Part shown: piece by piece, positions 9,989 through 17,446 of the stretch
Numbering within the stretch: the stretch's first letter is position 1
Layout of the letters: every line of letters starts with the position of its first letter
Assembly: GCA_002737665.1 (NCBI GenBank)
Contig: NSIF01000021.1
Coordinates: 1-33,173 of the forward strand
Reading direction: 5' to 3'
Length of the DNA: 33,173 nt
From: Flavobacteriales bacterium
GTDB lineage: Bacteria > Bacteroidota > Bacteroidia > Palsa-965
Notes under the pieces: generated by a model
What the model saw: the letters and a program-made list of their open reading frames with translations, nothing else
Told to the model about the DNA's origin: nothing
Databases searched by the model: none
Position numbers and translations under genes: made by a program

Positions 9989-10789
9989 TTAGCCTTGCGA
10001 CTGGTTTTTGTTTTCGTAGTAATAAATTTTTATGGTAGCCGTATCTCGAAGAAAATCTATTTTCCCTATACTTGCTTTATGGACATGCAAGCCAAGTCTT
10101 TTACTTAGGTCCTCCAATAATTCTTTGTGTTTATCCGGTTTTATCAATTCGATATTTTCATATTGGATTGTTTTCACAAATTCAGTTTTGATGACCACAT
10201 TTCCATCAAGGAGGAATGCGGCAACTATAATTATTGCATTGATGATGCAAATTTCTAATAGATTCCCTTTGTTAACGGAGCTCATTAGTCCAAGTGCAAT
10301 TACTGTAAATAAATAGGTCATGTCACGCGCAGAAATATCTTCCGTTCGATAGCGAAGCAATGAAAAAACAGCAAAAAGTCCAAATGCCGCGCCAGTGGAA
10401 AACCCTGATTTAGCGTTTAGTAAATTAGTGATAATAAAAATGGTAATGTTAAACATGAAGAATGTGAAGACATGGTCGCGACGCCTGTAGACGGGATAAT
10501 AGATCATTCGGATCAGCAAAAACATTGAAATTAAATCAATCAACAATCGGAAAAAAAATGCTGGCGTAAATCGTTCTATGGTATAGGTAAAAAATGTGGC
10601 GTCTGTGTTTTCCTCATCTTTTTCTTTTTTATTTTTCTTTTTAGTATTACCTGATTCGTCCGATGAACCGTCACCTGCAGAAATTGAGGTATTGTCATTT
10701 GCTACATTATCTTGCGCGTATAAAGCCGGCGCAGGTGTAAATGTTAATAGCAGTAAGGGCAGTAAAAACTTAAGCAGTGTATGTTTCAT
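9989..10789 (-). CDS. DUF4956 family membrane protein with signal-peptide-like N-terminus and Ser/acidic/Lys-rich linker
   Basis: Hydrophobic N-terminus, linker DNTSISAGDGSSDESGNTKKKNKKEKDEENTD, then several TM segments (FFRLLIDLISMFLLIRMIYYPVYRRRDHVFTFFMFNITIFIITNLL, GAAFGLFAVFSLLRYRTEDISARDMTYLFTVIALGLMSS); adjacent to a VTC-domain gene. Confidence 0.8.
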   Translation of the reverse strand: MKHTLLKFLLPLLLLTFTPAPALYAQDNVANDNTSISAGDGSSDESGNTKKKNKKEKDEENTDATFFTYTIERFTPAFFFRLLIDLISMFLLIRMIYYPVYRRRDHVFTFFMFNITIFIITNLLNAKSGFSTGAAFGLFAVFSLLRYRTEDISARDMTYLFTVIALGLMSSVNKGNLLEICIINAIIIVAAFLLDGNVVIKTEFVKTIQYENIELIKPDKHKELLEDLSKRLGLHVHKASIGKIDFLRDTATIKIYYYENKNQSQG

Positions 10790-11534
10790 CGATTATTTTT
10801 TGAATTGCTAAAATGTTTGGTTTAAAATTATTTTTTTTAATATCTGGTATTAACTTGCTTACTGCGAGACAATACTTACTTGTTCCGCCTTTACGAATAT
10901 GCATTTTTTTTAAGCATTTTACAAATGGCGTTTCATGTACTTTAGCTTGTTTTACTTCTATGATAACAAGTCCGGTAAAATCTGCCTCGGCCTCATTGTT
11001 TTTGACTTCAAGATCTAAATCAATAGTAATCCGCTCTTCTTGCTTATTGTTTACAAGCGTGACACGATTATAATTTACCCATAATTTAGGTTCTATGCTT
11101 TCTGGCGTCATGCCAGCAACTGATTCAAGAAGCTGTCGTGAGTTATCCGTGATGCTGTTTTCCGCATTAGTGTTTTTGACTCGCTTTTTAATAACCCTTC
11201 CTTTATTATTTTTAAACTTTACTTCAAAAAAAGTTAGTTTTGTTTCAACATAACGGCGCAATCGTATCTTGTAACGATTCATTTTTCCGTTATGGTGATT
11301 TTGAAATAGATCAAATTCTGGTGTGTCGTAATAGAGTGTTTCGTATCTGCTCATTCTTGTCCCTTCTACTTCTAGTGCTCTGTAGTCATCGCGCACCATC
11401 TTTAATAATTCAGGTAAAAGAGAAATATTGAAATTGTATTTTCTATCAGTGCGGTCCATTAGCTTAACACGATCCATTTCCTTGAGCGAAATTGGTTCAA
11501 ATGAATTGAGTACCTCTTGGACTTTGTTTTTCAA
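10770..11534 (-). CDS. VTC-domain polyphosphate polymerase
   Basis: 254 aa; MDRTDRKYNF, YETLYYDTPEFDLFQNHHNGKMNRYKIRLRRY, TFFEVKFKNNKGRVIKKR, ERITIDLDL, GLVIIEVKQ, KGGTSKYCLAV: basic tunnel residues and acidic metal ligands typical of the VTC4 catalytic fold. Overlaps DUF4956 by 20 nt. Confidence 0.87.
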   Translation of the reverse strand: MKNKVQEVLNSFEPISLKEMDRVKLMDRTDRKYNFNISLLPELLKMVRDDYRALEVEGTRMSRYETLYYDTPEFDLFQNHHNGKMNRYKIRLRRYVETKLTFFEVKFKNNKGRVIKKRVKNTNAENSITDNSRQLLESVAGMTPESIEPKLWVNYNRVTLVNNKQEERITIDLDLEVKNNEAEADFTGLVIIEVKQAKVHETPFVKCLKKMHIRKGGTSKYCLAVSKLIPDIKKNNFKPNILAIQKIIDETYTA

Positions 11535-11542
11535 GTAAATTG

Positions 11543-12136
11543 CTAATAGGTGTATGTAAACTTAACTTGTTTTAGTAAAATATCTCCTGGCCCCCAAACT
11601 TTTTTTTCTGTTCTTAAACCTTTTGTGTCGTAAAAGTAATTTGATTTTTGTACCAATGTTTTCCCAGCATTGTATTCGATTTCCTCTGTTTTATTCCCTT
11701 TAGAATTGTAAGTAAATGTGGTTTTTTTAATAATTGCTCCTGTCATATCTACTATTACCTCTTCTGTTTTATCCCCAGCAGCATTGTATTTCCAAGTTGT
11801 TTTTTTGTATTTCTTATCGTTTGCTGCGACTTCATTAGGGTCTGTATTTGGCTGCTCTATAATCTCTTCAATTTTTTCTTTGCCAGCGTACTTTATTGTT
11901 TGTTTTTTTTTAATGGTTCCGTTTGGGTTGTATTCAATTTCTGTTGTAGTGTTTCCTGAGCCATCATATGTACTGTAACCAGATTTAAAGGGAATATTTG
12001 CTTTGCCGTCTATGTAAAGCGTAGTGTTTTCTGTTTTGCTTTTTACTTTTAATTCCTTCAACTGTTTTTTGGATTGTGCAAGGAGTGGTACTGCAAAAAC
12101 GGAGAAAATAATTAAAAAAAATAAAATGCGTTTCAT
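11543..12136 (-). CDS. Exported YD/RHS-like repeat protein
   Basis: Signal peptide MKRILFFLIIFSVFAVPLLAQ, then repeats of about 26 aa: KKTTWKYNAAGDKTEEVIVDMTGAII / KKTTFTYNSKGNKTEEIEYNAGKTLV / QKSNYFYDTKGLRTEKKVWGPGDILL. Confidence 0.7.
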   Translation of the reverse strand: MKRILFFLIIFSVFAVPLLAQSKKQLKELKVKSKTENTTLYIDGKANIPFKSGYSTYDGSGNTTTEIEYNPNGTIKKKQTIKYAGKEKIEEIIEQPNTDPNEVAANDKKYKKTTWKYNAAGDKTEEVIVDMTGAIIKKTTFTYNSKGNKTEEIEYNAGKTLVQKSNYFYDTKGLRTEKKVWGPGDILLKQVKFTYTY

Positions 12137-12141
12137 AGAAA

Positions 12142-12567
12142 TTATTTATTGATTCTTAAATTACTTAATGTAGTAGCTTGTTTTCTATCGGTAATTTCAA
12201 TGTCAGTTGAAATTGCATTTTTACCTGATGGAAAGTTTACTAAATCACAAGCTTCATTGGAATACACATAAACCCTGTATTTGCCTTTACGGAGATAATT
12301 GAATTTATAGGTTCCATCTGGCGACGTTTTTACTCTTTCTCCATAGCTTGGGTCGTCACCGTATATTAAGTAAACATCCTCGTCTGGTGCATAAAATGGA
12401 ATAAATCCAGAGCTGGAATCAAGGTAGTTGCATCCAGGGTCTGTAAAGTTTCCGTAAGCATAAACTCTCCCAGAAATGGATGCCTGTCCTCCTGGACCAG
12501 GACCGTTTTTGCAGGATGAAAAGAACGTTATTGAAAAAACGATTAGAATTATTAAAATGCGAGCCAT
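12142..12567 (-). CDS. Small lipoprotein with carboxypeptidase-regulatory-like (Ig-like) domain
   Basis: Lipobox FFSSC; ASISGRVYAYGNF...SPDGTYKFNYLRKGKYRVYVYS resembles prealbumin-like regulatory domains; 5-nt gap to the next gene. Confidence 0.7.
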   Translation of the reverse strand: MARILIILIVFSITFFSSCKNGPGPGGQASISGRVYAYGNFTDPGCNYLDSSSGFIPFYAPDEDVYLIYGDDPSYGERVKTSPDGTYKFNYLRKGKYRVYVYSNEACDLVNFPSGKNAISTDIEITDRKQATTLSNLRINK

Positions 12568-12633
12568 ATTTATGTAGTTAATAGTCTAAAAATCAGATAA
12601 AAGATAGTTTGACATAAAATCTTTATTATAAAT

Positions 12634-12641
12634 CAAAGTTA
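12634..12641 (-). promoter_or_regulatory. Candidate -7 element TAACTTTG for the lipoprotein-YD-VTC-DUF4956-DUF2490 operon
   Basis: Minus-strand exact TAnnTTTG about 67 nt upstream of ATG 12567. Confidence 0.45.
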
Positions 12642-12717
12642 GTGACCTTTTTGAGATTTAGGATAAACAATTTACTTTAAATATAGTTTTGAATAATGAT
12701 TTGTTAACCTAATAGCG

Positions 12718-12755
12718 ATATTGAATTTTTGATTTTTAAATCAAAAATTCAATAT
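12718..12755. repeat. Perfect 18-bp inverted repeat (AT-rich hairpin) between the CotH gene and the VTC operon
   Basis: atattgaatttttgattt (12718-12735) / tt / aaatcaaaaattcaatat (12738-12755). Confidence 0.85.
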
Positions 12756-12800
12756 TACTTGAACTAAAAAAACACATCAACTTTCGGGAAGAACAACAAT

Positions 12801-14312
12801 TTAATGAATGACAGCAATAGGAGTTCTTTTATTTTCTCCATTACCGTTAGTCACCGACAAAAGATAAATTCCATTTGCCATTCTCTCTGTTGCAATCAAA
12901 TAATTATTGTTGTCGAAGTTTAAAATATTCTCTGTAGAAATTACATTACCCGTTACGTCGTAAATTTGAAGAAAACAATCACCCAAATTCCAATTCTGTG
13001 GAAGTGAAATTGTTACTATGGTAGCAGAAGGGTTAGGGAAAACAGAAAGTTGTGACACAGTAGTCATTGTTTCACTGGTTCCCAACCAACAACCAAATGG
13101 TGCAAGTTGTGTAGTAAGACTTGCATTTCTTGCCATAATAAAAGTTTTAATACCAGGTGTATTATTTACATTCATTATGATGTTGTTTTCAAATTGCGCG
13201 TTTGTAAAAAATTTATTCGGATCTGCATAAACATCCGGTCGAATTAAATTCACTAAGCTATCAATTTTTGAATCTAAATTAGCATTTGTAAAGTCAGCCG
13301 ACATAGCACAGAGTGACGAAATGTACATACTTCGATAGGTTGCATCAGCTAACATTTTTTGTCCAAGAGGTCGGTTACTCGCTTGGCCTAAGTAATCATA
13401 ATTAAGATTTTGTATTTGTGGGATACTCATCGACATATTAAAATTACCAAACGCTTCGTTCACGTCCCAGGCTATCCAATGGAATTTAAAATAAGTGGAA
13501 TCGTTATAAGCGTAATAATTATGTCCGCTCCCAGCATAGGAATCTAGGTTTGCAAAAAGATTTTGCGCTGCCATGTAATTAAGAAAACTCCAGGAGTCTA
13601 ACACCGTTTCCAATGTGTCAAAATAAACAGATGGTACGCTGTTGTTTGCCAAGTTAAGTAGCTGCACTAAATCACTCCAATTAATAACTGTTGAACTTGA
13701 ATTTAATTCGTAGTGCGAGTAGTAAGCACTAGCGGCAGACCCGTACCATTTTGTGTCGCCGCTCGGATCTCCCTTGTAAAGGTTGCCGTCATCATCAGGA
13801 AATCGTTGCTTCAAAAATTTACTATCCACCTCTTCTACTAAATCATAAAGTCCCCAATAAATGTTGTTAAAATAAACACGCGCATAAGTGCAGCGAGGAG
13901 AAAAAACACCGTGACTATTCATAAAATCAAGGGCAATTTTTTCACGCAAAAAACTTGGATCTTTAAATCCATTGTTCAGATTTACTTTTTTTATGCCATC
14001 AAAATCTTGTCCTGGAACATAATAGTTGAAATCAAGTTTCATGGATTTTTTTACACTTGGATTATTAAACGACGAATTCCCTTTGAATTTGACACCAATT
14101 GTCGGCATTGTACGACCATCAAAAATCACATCACAGCTCATGTAGGTGTCGTTAACATGGGTGTTTAGTAGTGAATCGTAGTAAGAAGGTTGAGAAAAAT
14201 TTAGATAGATATCATGTATGAAATTGGCACTCCAAATACTGTCGCCATCAGCGGCATTTGATTTTCCAAAAAGAGATATTGATAGAAAAACAACAAAAAG
14301 TAATTTTTTCAT
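12801..14312 (-). CDS. CotH family protein kinase-like protein with C-terminal T9SS type A sorting domain
   Basis: Signal peptide; GVKFKGNSSFNNPSVKKSMKLDFN, LNNGFKDPSFLREKIALDFM, YWGLYDLVEEVDSKFLKQRF, GNLYKGDPSG, WIAWDVNEAFGNF (CotH motifs); C-terminus LSVFPNPSATIVTISLP...IYDVTGNVI...MANGIYLLSV (type A sorting domain). Confidence 0.88.
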   Translation of the reverse strand: MKKLLFVVFLSISLFGKSNAADGDSIWSANFIHDIYLNFSQPSYYDSLLNTHVNDTYMSCDVIFDGRTMPTIGVKFKGNSSFNNPSVKKSMKLDFNYYVPGQDFDGIKKVNLNNGFKDPSFLREKIALDFMNSHGVFSPRCTYARVYFNNIYWGLYDLVEEVDSKFLKQRFPDDDGNLYKGDPSGDTKWYGSAASAYYSHYELNSSSTVINWSDLVQLLNLANNSVPSVYFDTLETVLDSWSFLNYMAAQNLFANLDSYAGSGHNYYAYNDSTYFKFHWIAWDVNEAFGNFNMSMSIPQIQNLNYDYLGQASNRPLGQKMLADATYRSMYISSLCAMSADFTNANLDSKIDSLVNLIRPDVYADPNKFFTNAQFENNIIMNVNNTPGIKTFIMARNASLTTQLAPFGCWLGTSETMTTVSQLSVFPNPSATIVTISLPQNWNLGDCFLQIYDVTGNVISTENILNFDNNNYLIATERMANGIYLLSVTNGNGENKRTPIAVIH

Positions 14313-14456
14313 AAACATATTTGTTTTTTTAAATACGCAAATAATACGCAAAGAGGTTATTAAGGTTTTCTAAATGTAGATAAAAGTAATTATTAATAGG
14401 ATTTAAGATGCCAAAGACACTACAATAAATTTTTAAATGGGAGCGCGTATAACTAC

Positions 14457-14464
14457 TATCTTTG
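14457..14464 (+). promoter_or_regulatory. Candidate -7 element TATCTTTG for cdd
   Basis: Exact TAnnTTTG 12 nt before ATG 14477. Confidence 0.55.
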
Positions 14465-14476
14465 TGACATCTAATT

Positions 14477-14962
14477 ATGAAAAAGCACATTATAACCACT
14501 TCCTATACGGAATTTGCAAGTGATACCGAACTGGCGGGTGCCGACTTGGAGTTATTAAAAACTGCACGAACGGTTGCTAAATGCGCTTATGCTCCCTATT
14601 CAAAATTTTATGTTGGTGCTGCATTAAGATTGGAAAATGGAATTATAGTTACCGGAAATAACCAAGAAAATGCTGCTTATCCTTCCGGCATGTGTGCTGA
14701 ACGCGTTGCTATTTTTGCAGCAGGAGCAAACTATCCTGATTATGCTATTGATTCTATTGCTATTTGTTGTGTAACTGCAAGTGCAAACGGAAAACCATTT
14801 TCTCCCTGTGGTGGATGTCGCCAGGTTTTATTTGAATATGAAAATAGATCAAAAAAACCAATGAGAATTATCTTGGGAGGAATGACAGGCATTATTTATT
14901 TGATTAGTAGTGTAAAAGATTTGTTGCCATTATCTTTTGTAGGGGATTTTCTTAAAAAGTAA
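14477..14962 (+). CDS. cdd: Cytidine deaminase
   Basis: AKCAYAPYSKFYVGAALRLENG, YPSGMCAERVAIFAAGA, SPCGGCRQVLFEY zinc-binding motifs. Confidence 0.94.
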   Translation: MKKHIITTSYTEFASDTELAGADLELLKTARTVAKCAYAPYSKFYVGAALRLENGIIVTGNNQENAAYPSGMCAERVAIFAAGANYPDYAIDSIAICCVTASANGKPFSPCGGCRQVLFEYENRSKKPMRIILGGMTGIIYLISSVKDLLPLSFVGDFLKK

Positions 14963-15058
14963 ATTCTCATTGACAAAATATGTTTTAAATATAAAACGCT
15001 ATTGAATCATTTAAATAATAGGAAATTAATTGAATTGCTTTTTCCCAAACCAATTTAT

Positions 15059-15066
15059 TATCTTTA
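15059..15066 (+). promoter_or_regulatory. Near-consensus promoter for pdhA (TATCTTTA with TTG 21 nt upstream at 15035-15037)
   Basis: TTG-N21-TATCTTTA upstream of ATG 15112. Confidence 0.4.
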
Positions 15067-15111
15067 CAGTATTAAAAATTATTCTTTTTCAGTCAATCAA
15101 AACTCACCAAA

Positions 15112-16116
15112 ATGACGCTAGTTGCGCAACAGGTTTTTAGTAAGGAAACGTATTTAAAGTGGTATGAATCTATGCTGCTCATGCGTCGTTTCGAAGAAAA
15201 ATGTGGAGAGCTTTATATTGGACAAAAAATTCGCGGATTTTGTCATTTATACATTGGTCAGGAGGCCTTAGTAGCTGGTTCTGAAACCGCAATAATGAAG
15301 GACGACAGAGTAATAACTGCATATCGTGACCATGCTCATCCTATTGGGAGGGGCTTGCACCCTAAATTTGTTTTGGCTGAGTTAATGGCAAAAATTACGG
15401 GCACTTCAAAAGGAAAAGGAGGCTCTATGCATATTTTTTCCAAAGAATTTAATTTTTTTGGTGGGCACGGAATAGTTGGAGGGCAAATACCACTTGGTGC
15501 AGGAATAGCTTTTGCTGATCAATACAATGGAAATAAAAATGTGACACTTTGTTATATGGGTGATGGCGCTGTTCGTCAAGGAGCATTGCATGAAACATTT
15601 AATATGGCAATGCTTTGGAAATTACCTGTTATATTTATTATAGAGAATAATAATTATGCAATGGGAACTTCGGTTGAACGGACTAGCAATGTCCATGAGC
15701 TATATAAATTAGGTGCCGCTTATGACATGCCATCGTTTCAAGTTGACGGAATGAAATGCGAGACCGTTCATGAAGCTATTGCATCGGCAGCAACTCGCGC
15801 AAGAAAAGGAGATGGGCCAACTTTATTGGAGATGAAAACGTATCGTTACCGAGGTCACTCCATGTCGGATCCTGCTAAATACAGATTAAAGGAAGAGTTG
15901 GATGAATACAAGCAGAAAGATCCTATTGAGCAGGTAATTACGACGTTAAAATCGAATGCATGGATTGACGATGCGGGAATTGAAAAAATGGAAACGAAAG
16001 TCGCAGCGATTGTTAGTGAATCGGTGAAATTTGCAGAGGAAAGTCCGTTCCCAGATGTTTCTGAACTTTACAATGATATTTATGCAGAGAAAGATTATCC
16101 GTTTATTAAAGATTAA
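15112..16116 (+). CDS. pdhA: Pyruvate dehydrogenase E1 component subunit alpha
   Basis: MLLMRRFEEKCGELYIGQKIRGFCHLYIGQEA, KGKGGSMHIF, MGDGAVRQGALHETFNMAMLWKLPVIFIIENNNYAMGTSVERTS, YRYRGHSMSDPAKYR. Confidence 0.96.
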   Translation: MTLVAQQVFSKETYLKWYESMLLMRRFEEKCGELYIGQKIRGFCHLYIGQEALVAGSETAIMKDDRVITAYRDHAHPIGRGLHPKFVLAELMAKITGTSKGKGGSMHIFSKEFNFFGGHGIVGGQIPLGAGIAFADQYNGNKNVTLCYMGDGAVRQGALHETFNMAMLWKLPVIFIIENNNYAMGTSVERTSNVHELYKLGAAYDMPSFQVDGMKCETVHEAIASAATRARKGDGPTLLEMKTYRYRGHSMSDPAKYRLKEELDEYKQKDPIEQVITTLKSNAWIDDAGIEKMETKVAAIVSESVKFAEESPFPDVSELYNDIYAEKDYPFIKD

Positions 16117-16166
16117 TTAAAGAGCTGATAAACTTAAACGCATAAAAATAAATTATAATTAATATT

Positions 16167-17417
16167 ATGGCCGAGGTTATTAGAATGCCAAAACTCAGCG
16201 ATACCATGACAGATGGTGTTGTTGCATCTTGGAATAAAAAAGTTGGCGATACAATCAAGCGAGGAGAAATTCTTGCAGAGATTGAAACGGATAAAGCCAC
16301 AATGGAATTCGAGTCTTTTTTCAATGGAACATTATTATATATTGGTATTGAAAAAGGTGACGGAGCGCCTGTCGATGCGATCATTGCAATAATAGGGGCT
16401 GCTGGTGATGATGTTGCGGCAATTCTTGCTGCGGAGGAATTAAAAGTTCCAGCAAAGAAAGAGGAAGTTATTGCCGAGAAAAAAGTTGAAAAGAAACCGG
16501 AGGTTCAGATTCAAAAAAAATCGAAACCAATTATTGTTCAGTCAGATGAAAGTGGTGACGGCAGATTAAAAGCGTCCCCTCTTGCAAAGAGGATGGCGGG
16601 GGAAAAAGGAATTGATATTTATGCTATTCAAGGAAGTGGTGGAGCAGGTCGTGTGGTTAAGCGTGACGTTGATGCTTGGCATCCTTCCCGCATTCCACCA
16701 GTAATGCAACACGAAGTACAGTTCGATGTTACTGTAAATGCGGCTGGTGAATATACCGACGAGCCCATCTCGCAAATGAGAAAAGTAATAGCAAAACGAC
16801 TTTCTGAAAGTAAATTTAATGCACCTCATTTTTACCTCACAATGAAAATTGATATGGGGAATGCCTTTTTGCTTCGAGAAAAAATTAATTCTCAAGGCGG
16901 GAGTAAAATTTCTTTTAACGATTTGGTGGTTCGTGCTGCCGCTCAATCGCTCAAAGAAAACCCTAAGGTAAATGCCGCTTGGTATGGCGATCGAATAAGA
17001 ATCAATCATAATATAAATATAGGCGTTGCTGTTGCTGTTGAGGACGGACTACTTGTTCCTGTTGTGCGCAATGCAGATAAAAAATCTTTTGCTGAAATTG
17101 CTGGAGAAGTAAAAGTATTTGCTCAAAAGGCGAAAGACAAAAAACTTCAACCTAGCGATTGGGAAGGAAATACATTCACAATTTCAAATCTTGGAATGTT
17201 CGGTGTTGAATCTTTTACAGCAATTATTAATTCTCCAGACGCTTGTATTCTTGCCGTTGGCGGAATAGCGGATGTTCCAGTTGTGAAAGAAGGCAAAATA
17301 GTTCCAGGTAAAGTGATGAAGGTTACTTTGTCCTGTGATCATCGAGTAGTGGATGGTGCATTGGGCGCGGCATTTTTACAATCCTTGAAAAAGATTTTGG
17401 AGCATTCTGAAGTTTAA
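16167..17417 (+). CDS. pdhC: Pyruvate dehydrogenase E2 component (dihydrolipoamide acetyltransferase), single lipoyl domain
   Basis: Lipoyl domain MPKLSDTMTDGVVASWNKKVGDTIKRGEILAEIETDKATMEFES; E3-binding region KASPLAKRMAGEKGID; catalytic CDHRVVDGALGAAFL. Confidence 0.95.
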   Translation: MAEVIRMPKLSDTMTDGVVASWNKKVGDTIKRGEILAEIETDKATMEFESFFNGTLLYIGIEKGDGAPVDAIIAIIGAAGDDVAAILAAEELKVPAKKEEVIAEKKVEKKPEVQIQKKSKPIIVQSDESGDGRLKASPLAKRMAGEKGIDIYAIQGSGGAGRVVKRDVDAWHPSRIPPVMQHEVQFDVTVNAAGEYTDEPISQMRKVIAKRLSESKFNAPHFYLTMKIDMGNAFLLREKINSQGGSKISFNDLVVRAAAQSLKENPKVNAAWYGDRIRINHNINIGVAVAVEDGLLVPVVRNADKKSFAEIAGEVKVFAQKAKDKKLQPSDWEGNTFTISNLGMFGVESFTAIINSPDACILAVGGIADVPVVKEGKIVPGKVMKVTLSCDHRVVDGALGAAFLQSLKKILEHSEV

Positions 17418-17446
17418 TTTCAATTTCTACATCGTATATTCGCTTT

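Noticed and set aside
11648-11978. Overlapping plus-strand ORFs of 103 and 86 aa opposite the YD-repeat gene
   Set aside because: Phe/Cys/Ser-rich translations are the expected antisense of a Lys-rich repeat gene.
14982-14997. gtttta-aata-taaaac hairpin after cdd
   Set aside because: Only 6 bp and AT-rich, no T tail; expected by chance at this base composition.
16566-17009. 147-aa minus-strand ORF opposite pdhC
   Set aside because: Antisense to a clear E2 coding frame; no signal or domain.
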